DNA of 64,000 nucleotides from Kingdonia uniflora (GCA_014058105.1 JACGCM010001659.1:6259001-6323000); one strand, 5' to 3'. Counted from the first letter of the stretch, positions 19,946 through 32,397 are shown. Translations and numbers: made by a program. Notes: generated from the sequence alone by a model not told the origin.

Positions 19946-22900
19946 ATGTTGGTTTTGTTTGAAACTCCTGCGGGTTTTGCTCTGTTTAAAGTGTTGGATG
20001 AAGGAAAGCTTGATAAAGTTGAGGTAATTGTTGAAACCCCAGACTTGTGATTTGAGGGAATTTTGTTGGGTTTAATTGTAATGGGTGTTTATGATTTGTG
20101 TGAATTTGTTGGTGTTGTAGGATTTATGGAAGGATTTCGCAACATCCGAAGCGGCTCGACAGGTTAGTTTTAACATTTCCCTTTAGTTTTGTGTTTGATT
20201 TAATTATTTTGGTTTGTTTATCTTTGTTGTGCATTATGAATGTGATTTTTGTGTGAAAAAAATGATTTTTCTTTATAAAATCTATGAAAATAGCTGAAAC
20301 TACAATAGAGGGACTCTGGAGATATCTATTTGTATTCTCAGAAGTCATAAGAAGTTTATGATGCATCTTTCGACCAATTGGCAATAAATATACATTAGTA
20401 GCAGTGAATACCTAATCCACAATACGATTGAGAAGCTTTTAGTTAGTAGAGAAACTCGAAGAACACCAATAGGATTTGGGAAAATAGAGAAATTCAATTA
20501 CTAAACAATCAATTACAATGAAGATCTCTCAAAGCCCTAGGCTTCTCTCAAAACTCTTTTCAGATCTAACATAACCTAGAAAATAACCTAAGTTCCCTTT
20601 ATATACTAGGGAACTCGAAATTACAAAATAGAACGCATCTCGAGGCAAAACAATGCCTGAGATTCAAAACAATCCCTTTATATACTAGTCGTTCGAACGA
20701 CTTTACGACTAATTGATCTAAAACCCTAGAAACTTGCATGGTCGTTCGAACGAAAATATGGCTCTGGGCCAAAATTCCAGACGACATAACAACTCGTTCG
20801 AACGACACTAAACTTCGTTCGAACGAAATATGGCTATGGGCCAAAATTCCAGAGGACATGTCATCTCGTTCGAACGACTTTGACAAATCTTCAAAAACAC
20901 TAAATCCTCCTGGATCAATACCCATTAGTAGAAAACATCCAGTGGGAGTGAATACCCATTAGTGGTAAATTGTAGTACATTATATATACCTCATTATTTC
21001 TCGAGGTTTTGGTTTTGTATGGTAGTATATATTTTTTTCATTTGTGGGGTTCGTCTTTTATGTTGAACTTCTTTGTAATACTGTGGTTTTATTTGTGCGT
21101 TAACTCAATACCAGGTAGTCAAGTTGAAGGCTTTTACAAAGTTTGAGAACACAGCTGACGCCTTGTCTGCAGCCACCCAATTGATCGACAGAAAACCCAG
21201 CAAGGTCCTTCGCAAGTTCTTGCACACTCATTGTGATGGCGAAAAATTAGCTGTAGCCGATAGCAAACTTGGGAATGCAATTAAAGAGAAATTGGTTTGT
21301 TTTATATCCTGTAACTCTATATTTATGGTGATGACGTTTCGTTGTTAATTCACATGATTAATTTTACCTTTTTGATTCCTTTGTACAGCAAATTGATTGT
21401 GTTCATAATAACACTGTTATGGAGTTGATGAGGGGTTTGAGAAATCAATTGACAGAACTCATTTCTGGGCTTGCAGTGCTCCAATGAGCTTGGGTCTATC
21501 TCATAGTTTGTCTAGATACAAGCTGAAATTTAGCCCTGATAAGGTATTGTACTTCATTAAATCTATATAGCTTCTGTACATGTATTTTTTGCTTTCCAAT
21601 TTATACATATTTTTTTGGTAAAATAATAGTGGATTCTTGAATTATCAATCATCCATAACAATGTTATGTGGCTTTTTTTCTTTATCTTAAACTCTAACAT
21701 ACATCTGGGTAGAAAGGAAATTAAATTCTTTAGCAACTTCTTGTTTAGAATGTGATACAAAGAGTTACTCCTCAGGGCTGGAAATGAAATACAAAGATTT
21801 CAGACTTCTAGTTACATTATCCTTGTCATTGTACACATTACTCACATCCAGGATCATAGGCCGACATTGCATAGCTGTCATTGAGGACATATACTTGCCA
21901 GATGTGACGAAGTAGTATGATCAAATAGATTTTTAATCTTCTTGCAGTTCCTTTAATATTGTTGTAGCCAATTGTTTATAAATTTCTTCCTGTTTTGTTT
22001 TAGCGACTCCAGCAAGTTATCCTCCCTTGTCTAGTAAATCTTATTTCTCAAAGTCATATCTGGTACTCATTCATCTATGAATATATCATAATTTTCCCAT
22101 TGTGCTTGTGCTAAACTATATAGAACGTTGGTTCCATTATTGTGATTTGCGTACTCTTCTGTTACTTTTAATTAACAATTTCATTCCTACTCTTTAGGTC
22201 GATACGATGATCATTCAGGCCATTGGGTTACTCAATGATCTTGACAAAGAGTTAAACGCATACGCCATGGGGGTTAAGGAATGGTACGGATGGCATTTCC
22301 TAGAGCTTGCAAAAATTGTACAAGACAACATCCAGTATGCAAAGGCAGTGAAGTTGATGAGTAACGTACAAATGCCAAATCTTGATTTTGCTTAAGTAGA
22401 AAAACAAGAATGGTTGAATAAAGTGTAAATGCCTTATACCTTTAATTGGTTTGCTAATAATAGTTGCCACCAGTGTTTAAAAAGGAAAAGGCGAGCGAAC
22501 AGGGATTAGTGAGGCAAATAAATGAAAAAAAACCTATTTATTTGCGCCTCTGTTGTGTACCATTGCCCTTCCAACCTAATAGATTCACTAGGCTCCAGAA
22601 TTCAATGAGGCTATAGCCTCAGTTCGCTTTTACCCAAAATGATCTCTTGAGTGCGGCTTTGCTACACTTAAGTATGCCTGACCAGCGTGAATGTGTGATG
22701 AAGAGTATTTCTAGTGTAAAACCAATGATTCACTTCCTTACTCATTGGATTGTGTTGGTTTTATAGATATTGTCTGAAGATGTTGAGGCAGATTTGAAAG
22801 AAGCATCGGTGATATCGATGGGAACTGAAGTTAGTGAGCTTGATCTGACCAATATCAAAGAGTTCTGCGATCAAGTGTTATCACTATCTGAGTATAGAGC

Positions 22901-24054
22901 CCAACTTTATGACTATTTGAAAAACAGAATGAATACTATTGCCCCAAATTTGACAGCTATGGTTGGAGAGCTGGTTGGTGCTCGTCTCATTGCCCATGGT
23001 GGCAGGTTGTTGAATCTCGCAAAACAACCTAGAAGCACTGTTCAGATTCTTGGTGCTGAAAAAGGCCCTTTTTAGAGCTCTTAAGACGAAGCATGCTACA
23101 CCCAAGTATGGGCTTATCTACCATGCTTCTTTGATTTGTCAAGCTGCACCAAAATTGAAGGGGAAGATTTCTAGATCTCTTGCCGCGAAGACTGCTTTGG
23201 CCATTTGATATGATACTCTTGGGGATGGCCAAGATAATTCTATGGGACTGGAAAATCGAGCCAAGGTAATGAGAACTGAAACAACGTATTGTATATTATT
23301 CCTTTATTTGTTACTTCAATTTAGAAGCCTAAACTGATTGTACACTTCTTTGATTAACTTGAATCCCGATTGAGAAATCTTGAGGGTAGAGAATTGGGTC
23401 GATCTGCCGGTTCAACTAAAGGAAAGCCTAAGATTGAATTCTATGACAAGGATCGTAAAAAAGGTACTGGAGCTCTATTAACTACTGCCAAGGTGTGATG
23501 TGCTCTGATTCCTTGTATCATGATTTCTTCTCTATTGTTTTAGCTTAAGAGAACTGTTTCTTACTAATATTTTGTGTATTTAGACTTATAACCCTTCTGC
23601 CGACGCGGTATCGGTGAAAAGTACAAAACCTCAAGCAGAGAAATCAGACAGTGAGGAAGAAAAGACAACACCAAAAAAGAGGAGGCACGTTGAGGCAGAA
23701 CTTCCTCAGATTGAGGAAACAACTGTTACAGGTGACAAGAAAAAAAAAGAGAAGAAGGCTGATGCTGAGGATGGCGACTTGCAAATTGACGAGGATAATG
23801 ACACCGCAAAGAAAGATAAGAAGTCTCAAGTAGAGACCACCACCTCGCAAAATGAGGATCAAAATGCGGAAGATGAGGTCAAGGAGAAAAAAAGAAGAGA
23901 ACATTCTGAAGTGGACGAAGAGGAAGAAGCTGAAACGAGAAGAAGAAATACAAAAAGAAAGGAAAGAAGAGCGACAAGTAATTCTAGACAAGAATTGCAA
24001 GCAACCCCGGCAAATTTTGAAATATTCAGGTCGCTGTTTGATGTTCTCTTGTAA
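19946..24054 (+). pseudogene. NOP58: NOP58/NOP5-like nucleolar protein gene, unprocessed pseudogene
   Basis: NOP58 is a core protein of box C/D snoRNPs, which guide rRNA 2'-O-methylation in the nucleolus. Eight exons are readable: 19946-20023 (MLVLFETPAGFALFK), 20121-20162, 21115-21294, 21389-21543, 22198-22395, 22767-23265, 23358-23492 and 23584-24054. They cover the NOP5 N-terminal domain, NOSIC/Nop domain (VISMGTEVS, LSEYRAQLYDYL, APNLTAMVGELVGARL) and the K/E/D-rich tail. Lesions: a deletion and frameshift in exon 4 where the GDQDL-like residues are expected (about 21474); TAA at the end of exon 5 (22393-22395); a one-base insertion in exon 6 (about 23064); TGA for Arg in exon 6 (about 23208); and AA instead of AG before exon 7 (23356-23357). 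Retained introns show a gene duplication, not a retrocopy. The far C-terminus is atypical. Confidence 0.92.
20413..20946 (-). mobile_element. LTR-like insertion in NOP58 intron 2, with palindrome array
   Basis: The insert is flanked by a 10-bp direct repeat AGTGAATACC at 20403-20412 and 20947-20956. On the minus strand it has a TATATAAAG box (about 20676-20684 and again near 20600-20607) and ends ATTGTGGATTA, like the gypsy LTR tail at 1247-1257. Five perfect TCGTTCGAACGA palindromes lie at 20689, 20742, 20794, 20815 and 20865. CGCATCTCGAGGCAAA near 20635 recurs at the end of the window near 63892. I read it as a solo or truncated gypsy LTR; a 10-bp flanking repeat is longer than the usual 5 bp and is unexplained. 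Confidence 0.6.
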
Positions 24055-24529
24055 AATTTCTGTTTTCATTTATTTATTCTCTAAAAGCTGTTTTATTTAG
24101 TTTCAACATTAGTCTCCAGTTTTTTGCAATGTTGTAATTGCAAGGAATTGATTGAAGAGAGTACTTGACTTATCACAATATTTTGTATTCTCTTTTTCTG
24201 TTATCAATTATTCCGCTTCTGATTTTTGTATGGCTCCATATTCTCTGGCGTTCGTCTGATTTCGTATTACTAGCAGACGGGCACACGCTGCTTGCTTTTA
24301 GAAGATGTTTGATTATGGATATTTAGGGTTATAGATGAGTTGGGCTTGGAATAAAGGAGCTGTTTTTGGCTGGACATTATCTCTATACCTAAGCATGACA
24401 CTCGAAAGCATTATCTTTACTTATTAGGGTCCTAAGAATTACACTATTGTTTTGGCCAACCAAAATATTATATTTTCTACCTAAGAAAGAAAAATTATGC
24501 AAGGACTCAAAACCGAATTACAAATGTCT
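24055..24529. other. Spacer between NOP58-like pseudogene and LINE
   Basis: Probably the former 3' flank of the NOP58-like gene. No other coding sequence is recognised. The start of the open frame at 24447 lies here by chance; LINE similarity only begins near 24530. Confidence 0.45.
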
Positions 24530-26545
24530 TGAAGCATGTATCTCCACAACTAGGTACTCCATCTCAATTAATGGGTCTCTTAAAGGATTCTTTCCGGCAA
24601 AAAGAGGGGTTAGACAAGGAGATCCAATGTCGCCGTATCTCTTTGTGCTTGTTATGGAGATGTTTACGGGAGCCTTAACAAATGAAGTTGTGACTAATAA
24701 CTTCAAGCTGCATCCGAAATGTTCTAGCCCTCCTATCTCTCACCTATGCTTTGCAGATGATTTGATTGTATTCATGAGTGGCCATGAAGAGACAGCTCTC
24801 ACTCTTGCCTCCATACTTGAAGGTTTTCAGGCTACCACAGGGTTACAGATGAATCTGGACAAGAGCAAGCTATACTTTGCAAGCATGACAGACTATGAAG
24901 CTAGTAAGATTGTTCAAGGGTTGGAGATTAGTAGGGGAACTCTTCCAGTTAAATATCTGGGGCTCCAGTTGATCACTACTAGACTAAAACACTCTGATTG
25001 TCAACCGCTGATTGAGAACTTATTCAAAAAAGTGCATTCTTGGAAGGCCAAGTATCTCTCATATGCGGGCAAATTGACTCTGATTCGAGCGGTTCTAAGT
25101 AGCATGCAAGTATACTGGATGAGTTGTTTTTCTCTACCCCAATATACTGTTAAAGCTCTTACTACAATATGCCGCAGAATCCTATGGTCTGGAACTGATG
25201 TCAGCAGAAGAACGAGTTTAGTCAGCTGGGATTCTATATGCCACCCTGCTAAAGAAGGAAGATTGGGAGTCAAAAACTTTGGAGTTTGTAACAAGGCGGC
25301 TATACTGAAGAATGTCTGGCTCATAGTCTCTGCCAATGATTCTCTCTGGGCTAGGTGGGTTGAAGCAAATTTGATTAAGAATAGAAGCTTTTGGGAGCTC
25401 AAGAGTCCTCAAGATTGCTCTTGGTCTTGGAGGCGCATATTAAATGCTAGAGAGGAAACTGTTAAACTCATACATTACAAAATTGGGAAAGGCAACTTCA
25501 CTTATTTTTGGAAAGATCCTTGGCATCCAAGTGGGGTTCTCAGTAGCAGATTTTCAGATAAGATGAGATATGATTCTTTGTTGTTCAGGGATACTCCGGT
25601 GAACAACTTCATAAATAATGGGAGATGGCAAATTCCAGAAAATTATGTCTATGCTCTCTGATATTTGGGAGGGCTTGGATAGAATTGAAATTGACCAAAA
25701 TGGAGAAGATGAAGTCATCTGGACAGCTAGTACTAGTGGAGATTTCTCTATGAAAAGTAGCTATGAAGAATTAAGACATCATAACCCCACGTGGGAGTTT
25801 GCACATTTGATCTGGTTTAGTGGATGCATCTCCAGCCATAGTTTTATTGCTTGGTTAACATTTAGAGGGCCTTAAAAACCCAGACCAAGCTGATGAGGTG
25901 GGGACTGGTTACCCAGTCTATCTGTTTGTTCTGCTGGGGTGCCGAAGAAACTGAAACCCATATGTTTTTCGAGTGTTGCTATGCTAAATGGATTTGGAAG
26001 CAGATGCTTCGGAAATTGGGGTTTAACAGGTGCATTCAAACTTTAGCGAGGAGATCCAGTGGGTGCAGAGTCAAACAGTAAGTTATTCTCTCAAGTCTAC
26101 TATTCTGAAGCTTTATGTTAATTGCCTTGTACACCATTTATGGAAAGAAAGGAACAACAGAGTGTTCAACAATCTCTATACTGAAGCTCCTGGGCTGCTT
26201 AAGACTATCCTGAATGATGTTAAGCTCAAACTTGTGTTTTCTGAAAGAAAGATGTTTGATACAGTTGAAAATAGGTTCTATCTCAAATCCTTGCCTCCTG
26301 GGGCTAGAATCAAATGAGATCAAACTAATATAAATTATCAGATTTTAAGCAATTAACATTTGAGGTTATCTTGGAAGATTCCATCTCAAATCCTTTTACA
26401 GCTAGAAATTATACTCTGAAGGGTGAGAAAACAAATCATCATGCCTTCTCATGGGGACAATGTACCACATGCGAAGTGGTGCGGGGAGAATGTACAGCAC
26501 ATTAAGTGGTGTCTCTATCGGTGAAAAATACTATATTCAATCAAA
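24530..26545 (+). mobile_element. 5'-truncated L1-type LINE, ORF2 C-terminal half
   Basis: The frame to 25661 begins inside the RT domain (ACISTTRYSISINGS), with RGVRQGDPMSPYLFV and the catalytic block FADDLIVF near 24751-24774. The thumb and connection region follow. After a frameshift near 25655, the region SDIWEGLDRIEI and a zf-RVT domain follow, with HxxxC-type residues near 25925-25990 (CLFCWGAEETETHMFFEC), again after a frameshift at about 25870. Endonuclease, ORF1 and the RT N-terminus are missing, typical of 5' truncation by target-primed reverse transcription. The 3' end and poly(A) are not defined; 26318-26545 is AT-rich presumed 3' UTR. Confidence 0.88.
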
Positions 26546-29108
26546 TAATAAAGTCGCAACCTCTTTCCATTGAAATGTAATTTTGACTGAGCTACCATTC
26601 CCCATCATTTGGTAGGCAATATCCCTAAACAAGAAACATGGCATTCTACATTGATCGAGGGCTTAAGAAAATACGAGATCGATAGTGAACACAGATAAGA
26701 TTTGATACAAAACACTCAAGAATAATGTGTAATGGAGGGAGTCATTATGTTTATAAAAAAAAAAGGAGCCACTAATTAAATAAACACAAAATTCCTGAAG
26801 AAAGATCCTTAAGTCCATAACAAATGAGGGTGTTTCATCTTATAAAATCGTTAAAACCGTCATATAATAAATCACAAATGTTTCCAATTGTATAAATATC
26901 AAATAGTTGATAGAATCCTCAAATTACATATTCAAATCAAATAAAAAACTCCTCCTAAATACAAAAGAATGGTTAATCAAATAATCAATTACACTAATCA
27001 TCATCATCAACACGAGATTTGATCTATGAACCATCTAATGATGTTAACATGAAGCTTTACAAGAGTCACTGCTAAATTGGCCAGTCCTAGTACAACATAT
27101 GCAACATGGTCTCAAACAAGTGAAAGTCTGCAAATTAAACACCACGATAAATCAACAATTATTCAAATAAAAAAAATCTCAATTTCAACAATTGAAGTAC
27201 TAACAAAACCCTAGCTAGACTATGTTCCATCTAATGATGTTAACATGTTGAAGAACTCACGGGAAGGATCGCATGTTTAATTTGTTCATATTATTTGTTA
27301 ATCCTCTCCAAGCGGCATTGCATCCCCTTGCTTCCCGCAGTTTATGGCAAGTGTTCACCACATATTAGTATGTAATCACGGGAATTAGAAGAAAAATCCA
27401 TAGAACTGTACGAGGCAAATATAAAAACATATATTTTGAGAAAGGATCAAAGTATTTAGCTATGCCATTCGATGAATTTGTACGGACAAATACCGATAGA
27501 GCCTACATATATTGGTATGTTCTCTGACGTTCTATGTATATACAATACATTGTTGTAAATGACCGATGTAATATCAATATATGGCGATACATATTATGAT
27601 ACTGGATCCATATCATATAAAAACATTAATAACAGGTCATATAAGATATCCTACCAGTAGCAATATAACAGGTCACATATTATATCATATTTGTACAGTC
27701 ACTCAAGAATCTGATATACCAATTTTGATAAATCAACAAAATTTTGAGCCATGTTGACTATGTTTATTCTTAACAGGAGTGAAGAAAAGTATTACCCTGA
27801 CATCCAAATCTTCCGAGGTTTCTTTAACAAATGAGGAATTCAGGAAGTACAGCCCAAACAAGCCTTCTATGTGGTATCTGCTTAAATGCATAAAACACTA
27901 ACATGATGGAAACAATAGTTTCTCCGTTAACTTGAGGATCCTGGTGTCTCGCTAAATCAGGTTAAACGACCTTGTTAAGCGAACCCTTTAGAAAGCTTTT
28001 AAAATTTTGACTCACATTGTCTGGATATTTTCCTGGATCCTATGAGAAATATATGATATAAATAAAGTCAAAAAACTGAAAAAAGAATACTGAAATCTGG
28101 AAAAAGGTTCGGTCAAAGACACTGATTATGTGACGAATTAGGGCATATACTGAATTTGTAGAAAATGATGGTTGGCCCAACAAATAATTCGTACCTGGAG
28201 AGGCATCATTATCAGCAAACTGCTCAGATCATATTTTCCTAAAAATTAAAATTTTAAGAGATAGCAATTGGTACATAGAAACATCATTCGAAATATTCTC
28301 AATATCTTTTATATATCTAAGCAATAAATGATATCGTGATTTCTACCGTTGTCAATCAATTCATGGCACTGTAGTATTCAAAAGACCAAATTGAATTCAT
28401 TCAAATCGAGGCCATTGAAAAACAACAAATATTTATCTTTTATAAGTGGTTCACTAAGTAAAACAAGAGAGACAAACATTGGGTTACTTTTTCCAGCTAG
28501 TTACATTAACTTGCGTGAGATTTTTCGCAGATGGCTACAAGACCAATGATGCCAACTTTGTTTTTCCGCATTTTCAAGAAAATGCAAAAGCAAATAATTT
28601 TTTCATAGTGTAATAAAAGTATCTGTTTCGATATTGTAAAAGTTGTTTAACAAGGTTTAAGGGAAAGAAGCGTTACTGACATCTGAAAAGTATGCTAGAA
28701 TTAGTTAATCACCCTTTAATTAAGAAGTTTTTTGTAGGAAAAGAATCAAATGCAAAGAACAAACGTATAGAGCACCCATTCAGCAAGGTATCTTGTACTA
28801 TTATATCATAGTATTGAAAACACCCATTATTGTTGCTTATGATATAAGAAATATTTCTGGCGATTTGGCAGTAACTGACTATAGGTTAGCTAAGGTTTCT
28901 CTCATACATATATTTATATATGAGTTGGTAGATAAGACTTCCAATACATTTTCTACCTATGGATAAATTACAATAATTTAAATATACTTCAGACTTTTAT
29001 AGGACGTTGGAACATAAACATGTTAGTTTATTCAAGGAACAATATATTGGACTAAACGATGTATTTGAAACTCGATTAGAATGACTTGTGAAATTAATGA
29101 CAATTTAC
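26546..29108. other. AT-rich non-coding stretch
   Basis: No convincing gene. A 21-bp direct repeat (CCATCTAATGATGTTAACAT...) occurs at 27031 and 27227. Minus strand at about 28235-28195 has CTGAGCAGTTT after an AG acceptor, which could be the start of the next aldehyde dehydrogenase exon (SEQF) with a lost base, but this is too short to call. Most likely decayed intron and transposon sequence. Confidence 0.4.
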
Positions 29109-29505
29109 CTTGGGACCTTGTTCAACACCCTCTTCTTGAATGGGTCACCAACAATACGTCTCACAGCCCATGTTTTTGCTTTTTCTATAAACTCGTCATA
29201 TACACACTCATGCACAAATATGCGAGACCCAGCACAACAACATTGTCCTGTAATAAGAGAATATGTACTTCACAATTAACAGATTTGTCACAATTACCAA
29301 ATTGAACCCATTATACAGAAATTGGACGTACCTGATTAAAGAACAAAGCAAAGTATGCGAGCTCTACAGCCTTATCAATGTCAGCATCTTCACGAACAAT
29401 GAAAGGAGATTTTCCTCCAAGCTCCAATGTCACAGGCTTCTGGTTAGTTTTACATGTAAGTTCAAGCACAACTTTTCTGGTAGCCGTAGATCCTGTGTAA
29501 GCAAC
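29109..29505 (-). pseudogene. Family-2 aldehyde dehydrogenase gene fragment (two exons)
   Basis: Exon 29505-29332 (58 codons) follows a TTTTCAG acceptor and precedes a GTACGT donor. It reads [16 protein letters not shown], then [11 protein letters not shown] with the active-site Glu, and ends FALFFNQ. After an 84-bp intron, exon 29247-29109 reads [13 protein letters not shown] with the catalytic Cys and then [10 protein letters not shown] and VGDPFKK. It is closest to plant mitochondrial ALDH2-type enzymes, which oxidise acetaldehyde and other aldehydes. Lesions: one G missing at the second acceptor (expected GGACAA) and a two-base insertion near 29132. No other exon of this gene is recognised with confidence, so this is a fragment. 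It lies on the same strand as, and downstream of, the truncated HSDH pseudogene. Confidence 0.9.
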
Positions 29506-30099
29506 CTGAAAATATAATGTAAAGTGAAAACGTTTTCAGGGGAGGCAACTGTCAGCTAAAACGCAAAAGCAAAGGTTATTCTCAGTTTTGGTTCAGTCGA
29601 TTTTCACCGTACTTAAAATCACTGTCTACTAGTAAATGCCCGACTTTCACAGATATTCTATAATCTTATCTTGACATTTTTAAAATCAGTAAATAGCAGT
29701 TAATTACATATTTATATGAATAAGAGGTAACATTATAGAGGGAAATATTTCATTAATGGATCTAGTAAAGAACTAGTCAAGTGCTATGGCTGCGGTTTGT
29801 GGAGGTTATTAGATTAGAAAAACTTTTGGTAAGACAATGAAAACTAAAGTGAGAGTCAGCAGCAGAGTGATATTTTGGAAGGATAGATAGTTTTTCGTTT
29901 CTTGCTTGAGAAGATGTATTCTTCCATGTCACCGTATTAGATAATCACAAATTTTTAGTGCACGACGTGATGACTTTTTTTATCACGCCCGAACATTGTG
30001 GGATCTTGGCTTTTATCGAAATATAACCAATTGGAAAATGTCGTATATTTTCTTTTAGACATGCTAGCCAGCTTCCGGGGGAGACAAGGAGGACCTGGG
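29506..30099. other. Non-coding stretch next to the ALDH fragment
   Basis: No further aldehyde dehydrogenase exon and no other protein family recognised on either strand. Confidence 0.4.
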
Positions 30100-30615
30100 T
30101 CAATTGTACGAAAGGTGTTTCTATGGGAGGATATTTAGTAAGGCTTTACCTAACCAACACTCTTCAATCCCATCACATTCCCGAAATGGATTCCCAAGCT
30201 TCTTTCCAAGTTTGGCCTTTTGTTTGAACAATGTTCTTGAACAAAGTACTAAAAATAGACCATATTGGGAAATATACAGCTATCATGATAAGTTATTGCT
30301 ACACAAGTAAATGAGAAGGGGAATCCATCTACCACCTCTTAACTCATTGTCCCTTAGCAAAAAGTACTTGGATTGATTTGCGACTTGAGAGTCATTACTT
30401 GGATGCATTATAGTAGTCTTTAGAAGCTTAACGGATTAGAAGTTGAGACGTTTTGTCTGCTGAGGTAAGGTTATGTGACATTTTTGACCTTTAAAGTGAC
30501 GTGGGAAATTTGGCTTGAACATCCCATGAGGATTCTGAGGGGAGACACGAGGGCATAAGAAATTTTTGTTGAGGCTCTCATCTTCTGGTAGTGCAAAGTG
30601 CGGCCATATATGAGA
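30100..30615 (+). pseudogene. LINE ORF2 C-terminal remnant (zf-RVT region)
   Basis: In changing frames the plus strand gives ASFQVWPFVWTMFLNKVLK near 30197-30253, which resembles the zf-RVT pattern (P-x-K-V-x-FF-x-W-x-A-x-x-x-K-I-L-T). Later comes WEIWLEHPMRILRGD near 30508-30552, resembling the WCIW-x-ERN-x-RIF block near the end of plant L1 ORF2. Stops interrupt it. No RT core is present, so this is an isolated, old fragment. Confidence 0.55.
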
Positions 30616-30622
30616 GTCTCTA

Positions 30623-30842
30623 CTTCTTTGTCATATTTCCTTGTTGCTTTTCTATTCCGTCTTTCCCTTAAAATTCAATTAGGTTTACACTTTTTGAAGA
30701 TGAAGATAGAGGATTGATAAGTGAAGGGTATAGTTGCAACTTCTTTGTCCTTTTTCCTTGTTGTTTTCTATTCCTTTTTTCCCTTATAATTCAATAAGGT
30801 TTACATTTTTTGAGGATAGAGGAATGATAAGTGAAGGTTATA
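30623..30842. repeat. 117-bp tandem duplication
   Basis: Units 30623-30739 and 30740-30842 share CTTCTTTGTC, TTCCTTGTTG and GATAAGTGAAGG(G/T)TATA with small indels. No coding potential. It probably arose within the decayed LINE tail. Confidence 0.75.
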
Positions 30843-31071
30843 CATATCTAGAATATACGAGGAATCAGGTGTCACGAGCAAGCCTAGTCACGTCTAACCG
30901 CACCAGGCAGATGTGACCCCTTGTCGCCTCGATTCGATTTCTGCTTTTGGCCAGATTACTTAATGCTTTAGAAATAGCCTAGATTCTTTTATCCACTTAT
31001 TCTAGATGCATGGGAACCAAACAACGGCCTTCAATAAGCTTCAATACAAATCTAATTAGCAGTATCCACAA

Positions 31072-31112
31072 CTTTCTGGCGACATCCATTCCACTGAGGT
31101 CATCTCGCGGGT
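31072..31112 (-). pseudogene. HSDH exon 8 (last recognisable)
   Basis: Follows TTCACAG. With the G carried over from exon 7 it reads DPRDDLSGMDVARK, containing the conserved Asp and catalytic Lys of the homoserine dehydrogenase signature. The sequence after AAG has no GT donor and does not continue as ALILARLL, so the gene is broken here. Confidence 0.92.
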
Positions 31113-31951
31113 CTGTGAACATTAAAAAAACAGTAATGAGTATCAAACTAGTAGAACTTCTATAGAAGAATATAGAAGAACAAAATCACAACATCTGTGA
31201 TTTTGTGTGTGCGTTTGTAGACACACAAATACATTAATAAATCTAGAAAACCATGAGATCGAGTTCAGTTTGATTAGTGTATTATTTGAGAGCAAAGCTT
31301 CTCCTTAGTGTCTTCTTTCGTCTTCTCTGATGGATTTCTTTTCGAGATAACAAAAAAGTTCTCTTTTATTTGCTTAATGTAAAAAATAAAAGAGAATTTT
31401 TACTTCAAAATGTAAAACAAACCTCCGCTTACTTCTCGTAGTTAGCTACCACTCATTCAGATGCTGCACTTTTATAGCTTGACAAATAATGCAAGTATGT
31501 AAACACATTATTTTAATGAAAATAAAGTAGAACTCATAAAATAGGAAGACCAAATAAACAGCAAAATAACCCAAAATATTACGAGTCCTTCAATGATAGG
31601 GTAATAGCTCTATGTAGACGAGAGTATGGTATTCTCTAGCAGAGTAAATAGCAATAACCTTCAGCTATCTAGAATCATGTATTCTTAGGTTGAAAGGTCT
31701 AAAAAAGAACAAAAACAATCAACTACTTATTACAGAATTGTTAACTAGTAACTATGACCATATAAGCATTTGGGTATTGAATTAATAGTCCAAATCTTTA
31801 TCAAGTACTAGCATGCATACTCATATGTTCATGCCATTACTCATTAGCTAGCAGAGGAAAAAAAACTACACCTAGAGATGAAAGTTAACTAGTACAACTT
31901 CAATTTTATAGCTGAGTATGTGATGGATCTACTGCAAACTAATTCTAGTAC

Positions 31952-32297
31952 CTGGTTCAGTGTATCCAAGTCCTTTTGCTGCTTTAACTACTTTGCTGAA
32001 TAGTTTCCCGTCCTCTACTTCACTCATCACATATCCTAAACTTCCTACAAAAAAAATATGCATAGACATTTCATAAAAACAAAGAAAGAAGAGAAATAGG
32101 CTTAAAGAACGATCATAGAAAGCAATATAGATAATTGCTTGAATACAACACAAGCGATCACAAATCTAGCCGAAATATTACTGCACAATTTTCTTGAATG
32201 ATTTGGTACCACTCAAACTCCCTATGATACGAGCAATGGTATCTCCAGATGCAAGTAAGCGATTTATAGAGGTTATCACAGGAAGACCGGCACCAAC
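31952..32297 (-). pseudogene. HSDH exons 6 and 7
   Basis: Exon 6 (32297-32210) reads VGAGLPVITSINRLL, then ARIIGSLS, and ends G|GTACC. Exon 7 (32044-31952) follows TTTTGTAG and reads SLGYVMSEVEDGKLFSKVV, then AAKGLGYTEP, ending G|GTACTA. The intron between them is 165 bp and both phases match. Together they form the substrate-binding core of the enzyme; both are open. Confidence 0.93.
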
Positions 32298-32397
32298 CTA
32301 CCAAGATAAACATACATAGCATATGATATCAGCTATAAATTGAATCTACAAAATCTTGCTCGAAATATAGTGCTTTATGTATTATTTAAAATTAAAC

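Noticed and set aside
23644..24069. 141-codon minus-strand open frame rich in Phe/Leu
   Set aside because: It is the antisense shadow of the Lys/Glu-rich tail of the NOP58-like exon 8.
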